A program made the position numbers and the translations under genes. A DNA stretch of 64,000 nt. Source: Pedobacter deserti (lineage in GTDB: Bacteria > Bacteroidota > Bacteroidia > Sphingobacteriales > Sphingobacteriaceae). Numbering within the stretch: the first letter of the stretch is position 1; the number at the start of each line of letters is the position of its first letter. The notes under the pieces are model-generated. The model worked only from the letters and a program-made list of their open reading frames with translations. It did no database searches and was not told where the DNA came from. Location: NCBI RefSeq assembly GCF_024436415.1, contig NZ_JAFMZQ010000001.1, positions 2,108,001-2,172,000 on the forward strand, read 5' to 3'. Positions 1 through 11,298 of the stretch are shown one piece after another.

Positions 1-1
1 G

Positions 2-34
2 CTCGACTGGTTTCGGGCCAACAAATACTGCTGA
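2..34 (+). CDS. Possible 3' end of a preceding gene (partial)
   Basis: Frame 2 reads LDWFRANKYC and then TGA at 32-34. The composition looks like a genuine C-terminus, and a gene is expected upstream of the glycosidase operon. Only ten residues are visible, so no function can be given and the reading may be chance. Confidence 0.3.
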   Translation, partial: LDWFRANKYC

Positions 35-106
35 TCTGATTTTATAGGGTTTTGTAGCCGAAGTTTCATATCTTAGCTAGGAAACCAAAATTGACAGATA
101 TTTTTT

Positions 107-2326
107 ATGATTAATTCTTTTAATGCTAAAGCCTCAAAATGGGCAAGGCTGGCTTGTTCAGCGTTGTTTATTGCGCAGATCAGTTCGGTTGCCATCACCG
201 CTTCTGCACAAACCAATCCTTACCCGGGCGAAGGTAATCTTAAATATGTAGACCCGAGAATCGGGAATGTTGGTGCAATACTGGAACCCACACGGCCTAC
301 GGTCCAGTTGCCCAACCAGGTGATACGTATGACACCTCAGCGGGCGGATTATATGGACGATCAGATCAGCAGCTTTCCGCTTACGGCGGTGTCGCACCGA
401 AACGGTCAGGTTTTCGCGATCAGACCAGCGCTGGGAGCTACAGGATTGAAGCGTATGACTTACGATCACGACCTGGAGGTGAACCGGCCGTGGTATTATG
501 CCGCCTACCTCGTTGAAGACGATATTAAAGTTGAGTTTGCACCGGGCAAGAAGGCAGGGATATTTAAGTTTGAGTTTCCGTCGACAGCTACAAAAGCGGT
601 AATTTTTGACCGGTATAATAGCGGCGAAAGCAGCTACACACTTGTTTCCGATAAGGAACTTACCGGGATGGAAACCTGGTCGGGCGTTAAAGTATATATG
701 TACGGTGTATTTAACGCCGCCGCGGATGGTAAGAAGGAGGGCAACAAGATGTTGCTCAGCTTTAATGGTTCTGCACCAAAAGCCATTGAATTCAGGTATG
801 CCCTTTCTTTTATAAGTCCGGAGCAGGCTAAAAAGAATTATGCGAATGAGCTTAGTTCGGTCAGCTTCGACCAGCAGGCCAAAAAAGCCGAAGCTGCCTG
901 GGCAAAGGTGATCAACCAGATTCCCGTAACCGGCGGTACCGACGCGCAGAAGCGTTCTTTTTATACAGCTCTTTACCGTTGCTATGAGCGCATGGTAGAC
1001 ATTACCGAGGATGGCCAGTATTACAGCGGTTATGATAAGCAGGTACATCAAACCAATCGTCCGTTTTTTGTGGATGACTGGGTGTGGGACAGTTACCTGG
1101 CGCATCACCCCTTACGCACGATCCTTGATCCGGAGCAGGAGGGCGATATGTTAAACTCTTACGTCCTGATGTATCAGCAGAGCGGATGGGTACCCACATT
1201 TCCTTTGCTTTGGGGCGACAACCCTTGTATGAATGGTTTCCACTCCACCATATCGTTTTTAGATGGCTACAGAAAAGGTATTCGGAATTATGATGTACAG
1301 ACTGCCTATGAAGGCATGCATAAGAATGCCACACAAGCCACCATGCTTCCCTGGAAAAACGGACCGAAAACGGAGCTTGAGGATTTCTATTATGACAATG
1401 GTTTCTTCCCTGCGCTAAAGGAAGGCGAAAAGGAAACCAATCCACGTGTTCATGGATTTGAGAAACGTCAGGCTGTGGCGATAACGCTGGGTCATAGTTA
1501 TGACGACTGGGCCCTGGCGCAAATGGCGCAGGAGCTGGGTAAAACGTCTGACTACGCGAAGTTTACCGCCAGGTCTAACTTTTATAAGAACCTGTGGGAC
1601 AGCAAAACACAGATGTTTTTGCCGAAGGATAAAAACGGAAACTGGATTCCCATCGATCCGAAGTTTGATGGCGGCATGGGTGGTCGAGAATACTATGATG
1701 AAAATAACGGCTGGACTTACTTGTGGCAGGTGCAGCACGATGTGAAGGGTTTAGTCGATCTCTTTGGCAGTGTGAACAGTTTCGAGAATAAACTTGATCA
1801 GTTGTTCCGCGAATCGCTCGGAAGAAGTAAGTACGAGCTGTGGGCTAAATTTCCGGATTTTACGGGTATCGTAGGTCAATTTTCAATGGGTAACGAGCCA
1901 AGTTTCCATATCCCGTACTTGTACAATTATACTTCATCACCCTGGAAAACGCAGAAGCGTATCAGGTTCCTGCTGGATACCTGGTTTAAAGACAATGTTT
2001 TCGGGATTCCGGGCGATGAAGATGGCGGAGGGATGTCGGCATTCGTAGTGTTCTCTGCCATGGGGTTCTATCCGGTTACCCCGGGAACACCGGTTTACAC
2101 CATTGGAAGCCCCATATTTGAAAAGGTTGCGATTAATTTGCCGAACGGTAAGAAGTTTCAGCTGATCGCCAATAAATCTTCAGATCGTAACAAATACATT
2201 CAAAGTGCAAAGCTGAACGGAAAGACCTTGGATACACCATGGTTTACACATGAGCAACTGGTTAACGGTGGCACAATTGAACTCGAAATGGGTCCGCTGC
2301 CGAATAAAAAATGGGGCGTTAAATAA
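107..2326 (+). CDS. GH92 family alpha-mannosidase, secreted
   Basis: Predicted exo-acting alpha-mannosidase of glycoside hydrolase family 92, which releases mannose from N-glycan or mannan chains with calcium. The first ~35 residues form a signal peptide ending near ITASAQ, so the enzyme is periplasmic or surface-located. Seen in the sequence: the N-terminal GH92 signature with YVDPRIGN and LEPTRPTVQLPNQ, then MGNEPSFHIPYLYNY with candidate catalytic acid Glu597, and GIPGDEDGGG with the acidic cluster Asp637/Asp639 where the family has its general base. At 739 aa it is full length. It is the first gene of a compact operon: xylulokinase starts 11 bp downstream. A paralogue lies at 11356-13572. 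The family call is firm; the exact linkage cleaved cannot be read from the sequence. Confidence 0.93.
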   Translation: MINSFNAKASKWARLACSALFIAQISSVAITASAQTNPYPGEGNLKYVDPRIGNVGAILEPTRPTVQLPNQVIRMTPQRADYMDDQISSFPLTAVSHRNGQVFAIRPALGATGLKRMTYDHDLEVNRPWYYAAYLVEDDIKVEFAPGKKAGIFKFEFPSTATKAVIFDRYNSGESSYTLVSDKELTGMETWSGVKVYMYGVFNAAADGKKEGNKMLLSFNGSAPKAIEFRYALSFISPEQAKKNYANELSSVSFDQQAKKAEAAWAKVINQIPVTGGTDAQKRSFYTALYRCYERMVDITEDGQYYSGYDKQVHQTNRPFFVDDWVWDSYLAHHPLRTILDPEQEGDMLNSYVLMYQQSGWVPTFPLLWGDNPCMNGFHSTISFLDGYRKGIRNYDVQTAYEGMHKNATQATMLPWKNGPKTELEDFYYDNGFFPALKEGEKETNPRVHGFEKRQAVAITLGHSYDDWALAQMAQELGKTSDYAKFTARSNFYKNLWDSKTQMFLPKDKNGNWIPIDPKFDGGMGGREYYDENNGWTYLWQVQHDVKGLVDLFGSVNSFENKLDQLFRESLGRSKYELWAKFPDFTGIVGQFSMGNEPSFHIPYLYNYTSSPWKTQKRIRFLLDTWFKDNVFGIPGDEDGGGMSAFVVFSAMGFYPVTPGTPVYTIGSPIFEKVAINLPNGKKFQLIANKSSDRNKYIQSAKLNGKTLDTPWFTHEQLVNGGTIELEMGPLPNKKWGVK

Positions 2327-2337
2327 ATACTGAACAC

Positions 2338-3813
2338 ATGCTGCTACTCGGTGTTGATGTAGGTACGTCATCTATAAAAGTTTCGGTGGTCGACTCCGGA
2401 ACGGGGGATGTTTTGGCGTCGACACAGTATCCGGAAAGCGAATCGCCCATTCTTACACCGCAGAAAGGCTGGGCTGAGCAGGATCCGGATATGTGGTGGT
2501 CGCACCTACAGCATGCCATTTTACGTTGTAACCAGGAAGGAAAATATGATCCGCAGGATATTTCTGCGATCGGGATTGCCTACCAGATGCATGGTTTGGT
2601 GGCGGTAGACAAGCAAGGCAGGAGTTTGCGGAACAGCATTATATGGTGCGATAGTCGTGCCGTGGAGATTGGGGAGAAGGCTATGCAGGCCATAGGTAAG
2701 GAAAATGTGCTGTCAAGCCTGCTTAATTCGCCGGGAAACTTTACGGCTTCCAAGCTTGCCTGGGTTCGGGACAAGGAGCCAGATATTTACAGGCAGGTGT
2801 GGAAGATCATGCTGCCGGGCGATTATATCGCCTACAAGTTTACCGGAGAGGCGACCACTACCGTGTCGGCACTGTCGGAGGGCGTATTCTGGGATTTTAA
2901 AGAGCACCGGTTGTCGGCCGACGTATTTAAGTATTTTGGTTTTGAGGAGGAGCTCATTCCGGAAATACGACCGCTGTTCGGGCCGCATGGCGGACTAAGC
3001 AAGTCCATCGCTGAAAAGCTTGGTTTGAAGGCAGGGATTCCTGTAGCTTATAAAGCCGGAGATCAGCTTAATAATGCATTGTCGCTCAATGTAACCGAAC
3101 CTGGCGACGTGGCCGCAACGGCCGGTACGTCTGGAGTTATCTACGGCGTTACCGATCGTATGATGGCCGATCAGCAGTCGCGCGTAAACACCTTCGCGCA
3201 CGTGAATCATAACTCCGACAAGCCCAGGCTGGGCGTGCTGCTTTGCATAAACGGTGCCGGCAGTATGAACAGGTGGGTTAGGGACCTTACGGGGCATGCC
3301 TTAAGTTATGAAGCGATAAATGAAGCGGCATCGGCAGTATGCGCGGGCAGCGATGGCGTTCGGGTGCTGCCCTTTGGAAATGGCGCGGAACGCATGCTGA
3401 ACAACCGGCTTCCTGGTGCGCAGCTCAGGAATATTGACTTAAATATTCACTCCCGGGCGCATATTTTCCGCGCGGTACAGGAAGGCATAGCTTTTTCATT
3501 CCGTTATGGTTTAGATATTTTGAAAGAAAACGGTGTGCAGCCTGTGGTGATACGCGCAGGATACAGCAACCTGTTTTTAAGCAGGGTTTTCGCACAATCG
3601 TTTGTGAACGCGACGGGCGTACCGGTAGAACTTCACAGCGGCGATGGCAGCTACGGAGCAGCAGTAGGTGCTGGGATTGGCATCGGAACCTACAGCTCTG
3701 CAAACGATCTGTTCACTCGAAGAGCAAAGATTGCCACCATAGCACCTACAGAAAACTTAGAAGACCACTACCAGGACTGGAAGGAATTACTTACCAGTTG
3801 TATAACATCCTGA
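2338..3813 (+). CDS. xylB: Xylulokinase
   Basis: ATP-dependent kinase making D-xylulose 5-phosphate for the pentose phosphate pathway; cytoplasmic FGGY-family sugar kinase. The N-terminal phosphate-binding loop is [17 protein letters not shown], followed by QMHGLV and WCDSRA, which are typical of xylulokinases. The C-terminal domain has [12 protein letters not shown]. The 491-aa length fits the family. The start lies 11 bp after the GH92 stop and the xylose isomerase gene follows 28 bp downstream, so context supports xylulose rather than another FGGY substrate such as glycerol or gluconate. The placement between two glycosidase genes implies that xylose is released from the glycan the operon attacks. 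Confidence 0.93.
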   Translation: MLLLGVDVGTSSIKVSVVDSGTGDVLASTQYPESESPILTPQKGWAEQDPDMWWSHLQHAILRCNQEGKYDPQDISAIGIAYQMHGLVAVDKQGRSLRNSIIWCDSRAVEIGEKAMQAIGKENVLSSLLNSPGNFTASKLAWVRDKEPDIYRQVWKIMLPGDYIAYKFTGEATTTVSALSEGVFWDFKEHRLSADVFKYFGFEEELIPEIRPLFGPHGGLSKSIAEKLGLKAGIPVAYKAGDQLNNALSLNVTEPGDVAATAGTSGVIYGVTDRMMADQQSRVNTFAHVNHNSDKPRLGVLLCINGAGSMNRWVRDLTGHALSYEAINEAASAVCAGSDGVRVLPFGNGAERMLNNRLPGAQLRNIDLNIHSRAHIFRAVQEGIAFSFRYGLDILKENGVQPVVIRAGYSNLFLSRVFAQSFVNATGVPVELHSGDGSYGAAVGAGIGIGTYSSANDLFTRRAKIATIAPTENLEDHYQDWKELLTSCITS

Positions 3814-3841
3814 ATTTATTCAACCTATTAAATCGCAAAAT

Positions 3842-5167
3842 ATGTCAGCAACCCATTCAAACGAATATTTCCAGGGCATCGGCCAGATTAAATACGAAGG
3901 ACCCGACAGCAAAAATCCGCTTGCTTTCAGATACTATAATCCAGATCAGTTGGTGGCCGGCAAAACGTTAAAAGAGCATTTGCGTTTTGCCGGGGCGTAC
4001 TGGCATTCGTTCTGCGGCAATGGGGCAGATCCTTTTGGTGCGCCTACACATTTACATGCATGGGACAAGAAATCGGACCCTGTGGACCGGGCCCGCGAAA
4101 AAATGGATGCGGCTTTCGAGTTTTTAAGCAAGATGAACCTGCCGTATTACTGTTTTCACGATGTTGACCTGGTAGATTACGGAAACGATATCAGGGAAAA
4201 CGACAGGAGACTGCAAATCCTGGTAGACCACGCTAAGGAGAAACAAAAGGAGACGGGCGTTAAGCTGCTTTGGGGAACGGCCAATCTTTTCTCACACATC
4301 AGGTATATGAACGGGGCGTCGACGAATCCCGATTTTCATGTACTTACACATGCTGCCGCACAGGTGAAGGCAGCGCTGGATGCAACCATCGCGCTTGGCG
4401 GCGAGAATTATGTGTTTTGGGGTGGCCGCGAGGGTTATATGACCTTGCTGAATACGGATATGAAACGTGAGCAGGAGCATTTGGCCAGGTTCCTGCATGC
4501 AGCCAAAGACTACGCACGCAAAAATGGTTTCAAAGGCAATTTTTTTATTGAACCTAAGCCTTGCGAGCCGACCAAGCACCAATATGATTACGATGTAGCT
4601 ACTGTGTTGGGTTTTCTGCAGAAGTTCGACCTTTTGGACGACTTCAAGCTTAATATTGAGGTTAACCACGCCACCTTAGCCGGGCATACCTTTCAGCATG
4701 AGCTTCAGGCAGCTGCCGATGCGGGATTGCTGGGCTCTATCGATGCCAATCGTGGCGACTACCAGAACGGATGGGATACGGATCAGTTTCCGAACAATAT
4801 TAATGAGCTGGTGGAGGCGATGCTGATCATTCTGGATAATGGGGGGTTAAAAGGAGGGGGCATAAACTTCGATGCGAAGATCAGGAGGAATTCGACGGAT
4901 CCTGCTGACCTTTTCTATGCGCATATTGGCGGCATGGATATTTTCGCAAGGGCGCTGCTGATTGCGGATAATATCCTTGAAACCTCCGAATACAGGAAGA
5001 TAAGGGCGGATCGGTATGCATCATTCGACACAGGAGCAGGTAAGGCTTTCGAGGAGGGGTCGTTAACCTTAGAACAGTTACGCGATTACGCCATTGAGCA
5101 TGGTGAGCCAGCCGTGATAAGCGGCAGACAGGAATATCTGGAAAATTTAATCAACAGGTATATCTAG
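3842..5167 (+). CDS. xylA: Xylose isomerase
   Basis: Converts D-xylose to D-xylulose, the step before xylB. It is a cytoplasmic metal-dependent TIM-barrel enzyme, usually a tetramer. Visible family motifs are [13 protein letters not shown] near the N-terminus, [29 protein letters not shown] with metal-ligand acidic residues, [13 protein letters not shown], and [17 protein letters not shown] with the C-terminal metal ligands. At 441 aa it matches the longer class II xylose isomerases common in Bacteroidota. The GH95 gene begins 5 bp after its stop, so the four genes are almost certainly co-transcribed. Confidence 0.95.
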   Translation: MSATHSNEYFQGIGQIKYEGPDSKNPLAFRYYNPDQLVAGKTLKEHLRFAGAYWHSFCGNGADPFGAPTHLHAWDKKSDPVDRAREKMDAAFEFLSKMNLPYYCFHDVDLVDYGNDIRENDRRLQILVDHAKEKQKETGVKLLWGTANLFSHIRYMNGASTNPDFHVLTHAAAQVKAALDATIALGGENYVFWGGREGYMTLLNTDMKREQEHLARFLHAAKDYARKNGFKGNFFIEPKPCEPTKHQYDYDVATVLGFLQKFDLLDDFKLNIEVNHATLAGHTFQHELQAAADAGLLGSIDANRGDYQNGWDTDQFPNNINELVEAMLIILDNGGLKGGGINFDAKIRRNSTDPADLFYAHIGGMDIFARALLIADNILETSEYRKIRADRYASFDTGAGKAFEEGSLTLEQLRDYAIEHGEPAVISGRQEYLENLINRYI

Positions 5168-5172
5168 CTGCC

Positions 5173-7626
5173 ATGCAACGCCTGGTTTTATTCTTTATGT
5201 GGGTCTTGTCCGTCCCGGCCTTTGGTCAGACCGCAGAAATGAAGCTTTGGTATGATAAACCGTCAGGGAATGTGTGGGAAGCTGCCTTGCCCATAGGAAA
5301 CGGGCGTATTGCAGGGATGGTTTATGGTAATCCTGAAATGGAAATCATCAAGCTAAACGAAGCGACGGTATGGTCGGGCGGCCCTAACCGCAACGACAAC
5401 GCGAATGCCCTGTCTGTGCTGCCTGATGTGAGGCGGTTGATTTTTGAGGGTAAATATGCGGAGGCCGATAAGCTTGCTTCGGCCAACTTTTCCTCGCCGG
5501 TAAACGGTATGAATTACCAGCCTGTAGGTGATCTTCTGCTTCGTTTTCCGGGGCATGATGTCTTTACCGATTATTACCGTGAATTGGATTTGAAGCAGGC
5601 AGTCAGCACCGTTAGGTACACCGTGGGTGGGGTGACTTATACCAGAACGTTTTTTGCTTCAATACCGGGTGAACTGATCGTTGTACGACTCACAGCGAGC
5701 CAAGTAGGTAAACTCACTTTTACGGCCTCCATGAGAAGTCCCCATAAATCTTCTGTTGCCGTTCGCGGTTCAAATGAACTGGTGCTGTCGGGCATTTCCC
5801 GCGATAAGGACGGTGTCAAGGGATCGGTTAAGTTTTCGGCGATAACCCAGGTGAAAGCCGAGGGGGGTAGGGTGTCGGTGTCGGACGGCGCTGTACGCGT
5901 TGATAATGCCAACAGCGTTTTGCTCTTCATCTCCATCGGTACCAACTTTAACAGTTATAAAGACCTGAGTGGCGATCAGGACAAAAGAGCGGCAGATTAT
6001 CTGGGGCTCTCCTCAGGAAAAAGTTATAACGCCCTGTTGAGCGCGCATCTGCAAGCTTACCAAAAATATTTCGACCGGGTATCGCTCCATCTGGGGGTAA
6101 CCGATGCGGCAAAGATGCCTACCGACCTGCGCATAAAGCATTTTGCCAATGGAAATGATCCTGATCTGGCGGCGCTCTATTTCCAGTTTGGGAGGTACCT
6201 GCTGATTTCCTGTTCCCGCCCGGGCGGTCAGCCCGCTAATCTGCAAGGCATATGGAACGACAAGGTGAACCCGCCATGGGGCAGCAAGTATACGATAAAT
6301 ATTAACACGGAAATGAATTACTGGCCTGCTGAGCCGACCAATCTTACGGAGATGCACGAGCCACTGATAGAGATGGTCAAGGAACTCGCTGTCACCGGCC
6401 GGCAAACCGCCAGGGAAATGTACGGCGCAGGCGGCTGGGTTACCCATCATAACACAGATCTTTGGCGCATTACGGGCATGGTCGACGGCACATTCTGGGG
6501 GCTCTGGCCCATGGGTGGTGCCTGGCTAAGCCGGCATCTTTGGGATAAATATCTTTATAGCGGAGACAAACGGTATCTGGCCTCTGTTTACGAGACGATG
6601 CGGGGCTCGGCAGCGTTTTTTGCAGATGTTCTGATAGAAGAGCCCGTAAACAAGTGGTTGGTTGTTTCTCCATCCATTTCACCTGAAAACGCGTCTGGAT
6701 CAGCCCAGGGGAAATCTATTGCTGCGGGGACAACCATGGACAACCAGATCGTCTTCGAGCTTTTTTCCAATATGATAAGAGCAGCTGAAGTACTGGGAAA
6801 AGACAAAGCATTTACCGCGCAGTTGAAAAAGCTGAGAGATCGCCTGCCACCGATGCAAATTGGCAGGCATGGCCAGTTGCAGGAGTGGCTTCAGGATTGG
6901 GACGACCCGCGCGATAAGCACAGGCATGTGTCGCATTTGTTTGGTGTTTACCCGGCCGGATTGATATCGCCATATCGAACCCCTGAGCTGTTCGATGCGG
7001 CACGGACCTCACTGATCTTCAGAGGTGATGTATCAACCGGATGGTCGATGGGCTGGAAGGTTAACCTTTGGACGCGTTTCCTGGACGGCAACCATGCTTA
7101 TAAACTGCTGACTGATCAACTTAGCCCGGCGACCAACCGGTCCGAATCGGGTGGTACCTATCCGAATCTGTTTGATGCTCATCCGCCATTCCAGATTGAT
7201 GGGAATTTTGGATGTACCGCTGGTATTGCCGAGATGCTCATGCAAAGCTATGATGGATATATTCATCTGCTTCCGGCACTGCCCGACGTATGGCAGGAAG
7301 GCGAAGTGAGCGGCTTGCGCGCAAGGGGCGGATTTGAAATCGTCCGTTTGGAATGGAAACGTGGTGAAGTTGAAAAGGTTGTTATCAGGTCTCTAAATGG
7401 GGGCAACTGCCGGATTCGGATTCCAAATGAAATGCAAATAACTTCCGGCGTACTGGAAGCCGCGAAGGGGCAGAATCATAATCCGTTTTTCCGGGTGGAT
7501 GAAGTGCCAAATCCACGAATCTCAGACAAAGCGAAGCTTAAATCCTTAGCGTTAAAGAAGACCTGGCTGTACGACTTACCTACAAAGCCTGGAAAGGTGT
7601 ATACCTTAGTGCTTAGAAAAAGTTAG
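5173..7626 (+). CDS. GH95 family alpha-L-fucosidase (or alpha-L-galactosidase)
   Basis: Secreted glycoside hydrolase of family 95, an inverting enzyme that usually removes alpha-1,2-linked L-fucose. The first ~19 residues (ending PAFGQ) are a signal peptide. The N-terminal beta domain starts with [20 protein letters not shown] and has [10 protein letters not shown]. The (alpha/alpha)6 catalytic domain has [11 protein letters not shown] around residues 378-388 (the region of the asparagines that activate water in this family), SPSISPEN with candidate acid Glu505, and QIDGNFG with Asp676. All three catalytic regions are present and the 817-aa length is normal. Its stop overlaps the convergent purM stop by 4 bp. 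Some GH95 members prefer L-galactose, which sequence alone does not exclude. Confidence 0.92.
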   Translation: MQRLVLFFMWVLSVPAFGQTAEMKLWYDKPSGNVWEAALPIGNGRIAGMVYGNPEMEIIKLNEATVWSGGPNRNDNANALSVLPDVRRLIFEGKYAEADKLASANFSSPVNGMNYQPVGDLLLRFPGHDVFTDYYRELDLKQAVSTVRYTVGGVTYTRTFFASIPGELIVVRLTASQVGKLTFTASMRSPHKSSVAVRGSNELVLSGISRDKDGVKGSVKFSAITQVKAEGGRVSVSDGAVRVDNANSVLLFISIGTNFNSYKDLSGDQDKRAADYLGLSSGKSYNALLSAHLQAYQKYFDRVSLHLGVTDAAKMPTDLRIKHFANGNDPDLAALYFQFGRYLLISCSRPGGQPANLQGIWNDKVNPPWGSKYTININTEMNYWPAEPTNLTEMHEPLIEMVKELAVTGRQTAREMYGAGGWVTHHNTDLWRITGMVDGTFWGLWPMGGAWLSRHLWDKYLYSGDKRYLASVYETMRGSAAFFADVLIEEPVNKWLVVSPSISPENASGSAQGKSIAAGTTMDNQIVFELFSNMIRAAEVLGKDKAFTAQLKKLRDRLPPMQIGRHGQLQEWLQDWDDPRDKHRHVSHLFGVYPAGLISPYRTPELFDAARTSLIFRGDVSTGWSMGWKVNLWTRFLDGNHAYKLLTDQLSPATNRSESGGTYPNLFDAHPPFQIDGNFGCTAGIAEMLMQSYDGYIHLLPALPDVWQEGEVSGLRARGGFEIVRLEWKRGEVEKVVIRSLNGGNCRIRIPNEMQITSGVLEAAKGQNHNPFFRVDEVPNPRISDKAKLKSLALKKTWLYDLPTKPGKVYTLVLRKS

Positions 7627-8804
7627 TTGTAGACAAACTCGCCGTATGCTGAACGGATGGTAACCTGTTTCTGTTCTGAGCGCTCCACACGGCCGATGAT
7701 CTGCGCATCAATCTGGAAAGACTTGGCAATATCAATGATCTCGGCAGCAATGGCTTCGGGTACGTAAAGCTCCATGCGGTGACCCATGTTGAAAACCTTG
7801 TACATTTCTTTCCAGTCGGTGCCCGACTGCTCATGGATCAGTTTAAACAGTGGTGGAACCGGGAAAAGGTTGTCTTTTATGACATGAATATTGTTGTTAA
7901 TGAAATGAAGTACTTTGGTCTGCGCTCCTCCGCTGCAGTGTACAATTCCGTTGATCTGTGACCTGAAGCGCTCCAGTACCTTTTGGATCACCGGTGCATA
8001 AGTTCTTGTTGGCGACAGCACTAGCTTACCAGCTGTAACACTCAGTCCCTCAGAGATCTCAACCTGATCCGTCAGTTTCTTTCCTCCGGAAAATACCAGA
8101 TCGTAAGGTACAGCAGGGTCATAGGTTTCAGGAAATGCGTTTGCAACAGATTTATCAAAAACGTCGTGCCGTGCTGAAGTCAAGCCGTTCGAGCCCATTC
8201 CGCCGTTATAGGTGCTTTCATAGGAAGCCTGACCATAAGACGCCAATCCCACAATGACATTTCCTGCGGCAATTTTATCGTTGCTGATCACTTTACTGCG
8301 TTCCATTCTGCAGGTCACGGTAGAGTCAACGATAATGGTGCGTACCAGGTCACCCACATCGGCAGTTTCGCCACCGGTAGAGTAGATCGAAATGCCCTGC
8401 TCCCGTAGTTCGGCTAGAATTTCTTCTGTGCCGTTAATGATGGCCGCAATCACCTCACCAGGAATGAGATTTTTATTACGTCCTATTGTAGATGACAATA
8501 AGATATTTTCGGTGGCACCAACACAGATCAGATCGTCGATGTTCATGATGATAGCGTCCTGTGCGATTCCTCTCCAGACAGACATGTCGCCTGTTTCCTT
8601 CCAGTATGCATAGGCCAGGGAAGATTTCGTACCCGCACCGTCTGCATGCATAATGTTGCAGAAAGCCTCGTCGTTTCCAAGGATATCCGGAATGATCTTG
8701 CAGAATGCCTGAGGGAAAATGCCTTTGTCGATGTTCTTGATGGCCTGGTGCACATCTTCTTTTGAGGCAGAAACGCCGCGCTGGTTGTACCTGTTATCGC
8801 TCAT
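7623..8804 (-). CDS. purM: Phosphoribosylformylglycinamidine cyclo-ligase (AIR synthase)
   Basis: Fifth step of de novo purine synthesis, closing FGAM to aminoimidazole ribotide with ATP; cytoplasmic dimer. Seen: [18 protein letters not shown] at the start, the [11 protein letters not shown] segment (the family's DGVGTK-type loop), [10 protein letters not shown], and [11 protein letters not shown]. The 393-aa form is longer than the ~345 aa E. coli enzyme and fits the divergent Bacteroidota type. A spacer of about 75 bp with a terminator separates it from glnN. Its 3' end overlaps the GH95 stop by 4 bp, so the two transcripts converge with no room for a terminator between them. Confidence 0.9.
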   Translation of the reverse strand: MSDNRYNQRGVSASKEDVHQAIKNIDKGIFPQAFCKIIPDILGNDEAFCNIMHADGAGTKSSLAYAYWKETGDMSVWRGIAQDAIIMNIDDLICVGATENILLSSTIGRNKNLIPGEVIAAIINGTEEILAELREQGISIYSTGGETADVGDLVRTIIVDSTVTCRMERSKVISNDKIAAGNVIVGLASYGQASYESTYNGGMGSNGLTSARHDVFDKSVANAFPETYDPAVPYDLVFSGGKKLTDQVEISEGLSVTAGKLVLSPTRTYAPVIQKVLERFRSQINGIVHCSGGAQTKVLHFINNNIHVIKDNLFPVPPLFKLIHEQSGTDWKEMYKVFNMGHRMELYVPEAIAAEIIDIAKSFQIDAQIIGRVERSEQKQVTIRSAYGEFVYN

Positions 8805-8828
8805 GTTGGGGCAAAGATAATAAAAAAT

Positions 8829-8854
8829 AACCCCTGCTAATTAAAGCAGAGGTT
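8829..8854 (-). terminator. Rho-independent terminator downstream of glnN
   Basis: A 10-bp stem AACCTCTGCT / AGCAGGGGTT on the minus strand, with one wobble and a six-base loop, is followed by ATTTTTTATT. It lies about 25 bp beyond the glnN stop and ends that transcript ahead of purM. Confidence 0.8.
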
Positions 8855-8879
8855 ATAAAACTAAAAATTAAGGTCTAAG

Positions 8880-11063
8880 TTATTTCAGGAACAACAGCTC
8901 TCTGAATTTAGGCAAAGGCCATACGCTGTCGTCCACAATTTGCTCAAGTTTGTCCGTATGATAACGGATTTCATCGAAGTAAGATTTAACCTTCTCGTCG
9001 TAAGCAATGGCTTTGTCGCGGCTATCCTCGATGGTATTTACTTGTTTGCGTTGCTCAAGCATGTTGTCGATGCTGGTTTTAACGACATTGAGATGGTCAG
9101 ACAATTTATTGATGATCGCCACAGGAGTAGCTAAAGCAGCCTCTCCTAGACCAAGATCTTTCAGTCCTTTAGCGTTTTCGATCAGTGAATTCTGATAAGC
9201 TATGGTAGCAGGAATGATCATGCTGTTCGCAACTTCACCCATCACTCTTGCTTCAATCTGAAGTTTCTTGTAATAGTTCTCAAGAAGGATCTCATGGCGG
9301 GCATGAAGTTCACGCTTACCGTAAATGTTTAGTTTGGTAAACAGCTCAGTAGATTTCTCACTTACATAAGCATCCAGCGCACGTGGAGTGGTTTTGATGT
9401 TTGAAAGACCACGTTTTTCAGCTTCTGCAGCCCACTCATCGCTATACCCGTTTCCTTCAAAGCGGATGTCTTTCGACTCTTTGATGTATTTTTTGATTAC
9501 AGTTAACAGCGCAATATCTTTTTTCTCGCCTTTTTTGATCAGTTTGTCAACTTCAACTTTGAATTTAGTCAGCTGATCTGCAACGATAGCATTTAAAACA
9601 GTCATAGGTGCTGCTGAGTTAGCAGACGAACCTACTGCTCTAAGTTCGAACTTGTTACCAGTGAAAGCAAAAGGAGAGGTACGGTTACGGTCAGTATTGT
9701 CCAATAGGATCTGAGGGATTTTAGGAATACCTAACCATAATGCGTTATCTTCTTTGATCTTTTTGCTGATACGTGAATGTTCAATCTCGTCTAACACTTC
9801 GTTCAACTGCTGACCAAGGAAAATGGAAATAATCGCAGGAGGAGCCTCGTTTGCGCCCAGACGGTGATCGTTGCTAACTGAAGCGATAGATGCTCTCAAC
9901 AGATCAGCATGCTCGTGAACCGCCTTGATGGTGTTCACAAAGAAGGTCAGGAACATCAGGTTATTCTTAGGTGTTTTACCTGGAGCAAGCAGGTTTTTAC
10001 CTGTATCTGTGATCAGCGACCAGTTGTTGTGCTTACCGGAACCATTTATTCCTGCATAAGGCTTCTCGTGAAGCAATACTTTAAACTTGTGTCTCAAAGC
10101 AACCTTCTCCATCAGGTCCATTAACAACTGGTTGTGGTCGATGGCCAGGTTGATTTCCTCATAAATAGGTGCACACTCGAATTGGGAAGGAGCCACCTCG
10201 TTGTGGCGGGTCTTCAAAGGAATTCCCAGTTTCAGCGCTTCATTCTCGAAGTCGACCATAAATGTAAATACACGCTCAGGAATAGATCCGAAGTAATGAT
10301 CTTCAAGCTGCTGACCTTTGGCAGACATGTGTCCGAACAAAGTACGGCCGGTTAAAGCAAGATCCGGACGAGCATTATATAAGGCAAGGTCGACAAGGAA
10401 ATATTCCTGCTCGATACCTAGTGAAGCATTTACTTTAGCGATGCTCTTATCGAAATACTGGCAAACATCAACCGCCGCCTTATCCATAGCCGCTAACGCT
10501 TTAAGCAACGGCGCTTTGTAATCCAGTGCCTCGCCTGTATAAGAAACAAATACGGTAGGGATGCAAAGCGTTTTACCTGCTTTGCTTTCCATAATGAACG
10601 CAGGCGAAGAAGGATCCCATGCGGTATAACCACGGGCCTCAAATGTGTTACGGATACCTCCGTTAGGGAAACTTGAGGCATCTGGCTCCTGCTGTACAAG
10701 TGCGCTTCCTGCAAATTTCTCGATGGCACCTTCGCTGCTTGGCTCAAAGAACGAATCATGCTTTTCCGCGGTAGTGCCAGTTAGCGGCTGAAACCAGTGC
10801 GTGTAATGGGTAGCACCTTTGCTCATTGCCCAGCTCTTCATTGCGGCGGCAATCTGATTGGCATCATCGAAGTTGATCAACTCTCCCTGATCGATAGCAG
10901 AAACAAGTTTTTCATAAACATCCTTTGATAAGAAATCTTTCATTTTTTTCTTATCAAAAACGTTCACCCCAAAAAACTCAGAAATCCTGGTCGACGGAGA
11001 CTTTACCTCTGGTGAAACTCTGGTTTGAGCTTCTTTTAATGCGATTGTTCTTAAGCTTTTCAT
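8880..11063 (-). CDS. glnN: Glutamine synthetase type III
   Basis: Makes glutamine from glutamate, ammonia and ATP; large GSIII class characteristic of Bacteroidota and some cyanobacteria. Seen: the N-terminal GSIII region with VFDKKKMKDFLSKDVYEKL, KGATHYTHWFQPLTG, IEQEYFLVD with acidic metal ligands, and HEKPYAGINGSGKHNNWSL, which carries the glutamate- and ATP-binding residues; NRTSPFAFTGNKFELRAVGSS is the second ATP-site strand. The C-terminal ~200 residues are the helical extension unique to the class. The 727-aa length is typical. It stands alone: a terminator lies after it and a TAnnTTTG box on the minus strand (11084-11091) sits 21-28 bp upstream of the start. Confidence 0.95.
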   Translation of the reverse strand: MKSLRTIALKEAQTRVSPEVKSPSTRISEFFGVNVFDKKKMKDFLSKDVYEKLVSAIDQGELINFDDANQIAAAMKSWAMSKGATHYTHWFQPLTGTTAEKHDSFFEPSSEGAIEKFAGSALVQQEPDASSFPNGGIRNTFEARGYTAWDPSSPAFIMESKAGKTLCIPTVFVSYTGEALDYKAPLLKALAAMDKAAVDVCQYFDKSIAKVNASLGIEQEYFLVDLALYNARPDLALTGRTLFGHMSAKGQQLEDHYFGSIPERVFTFMVDFENEALKLGIPLKTRHNEVAPSQFECAPIYEEINLAIDHNQLLMDLMEKVALRHKFKVLLHEKPYAGINGSGKHNNWSLITDTGKNLLAPGKTPKNNLMFLTFFVNTIKAVHEHADLLRASIASVSNDHRLGANEAPPAIISIFLGQQLNEVLDEIEHSRISKKIKEDNALWLGIPKIPQILLDNTDRNRTSPFAFTGNKFELRAVGSSANSAAPMTVLNAIVADQLTKFKVEVDKLIKKGEKKDIALLTVIKKYIKESKDIRFEGNGYSDEWAAEAEKRGLSNIKTTPRALDAYVSEKSTELFTKLNIYGKRELHARHEILLENYYKKLQIEARVMGEVANSMIIPATIAYQNSLIENAKGLKDLGLGEAALATPVAIINKLSDHLNVVKTSIDNMLEQRKQVNTIEDSRDKAIAYDEKVKSYFDEIRYHTDKLEQIVDDSVWPLPKFRELLFLK

Positions 11064-11083
11064 TTATTTGTTTAAAATTTCAT

Positions 11084-11091
11084 CAAAAATA
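11084..11091 (-). promoter_or_regulatory. Candidate -7 box for glnN
   Basis: The minus strand reads TATTTTTG, an exact match to the Bacteroidota TAnnTTTG -7 box, ending 21 bp before the glnN ATG. I see no convincing -33 TTTG at the right spacing, so this is a moderate call. Confidence 0.4.
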
Positions 11092-11284
11092 GAATATTTG
11101 TTTGGTTATTTTGTGTAAATCGTTTGTAAAAATACAAATGTTGATAGATAATCAAAGAATTTTTGAGAATTTCTAGCGTGTTTTTTGATTTTTATATAAA
11201 AACGTCGATCGGGAGGTCAACGTTCGCTGATCTGATAGCGGCCTGCTTCCGCTACGAGCCGCTTATAAATGCCGGCTCATGCAT

Positions 11285-11298
11285 CTTGTATATACAAG
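11285..11298. promoter_or_regulatory. 14-bp perfect palindrome upstream of second GH92 gene
   Basis: CTTGTATATACAAG equals its own reverse complement. It overlaps the -33 region of the promoter called at 11286-11316, where binding of a dimeric regulator would block or assist RNA polymerase. The regulator is not identifiable here. Confidence 0.5.
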
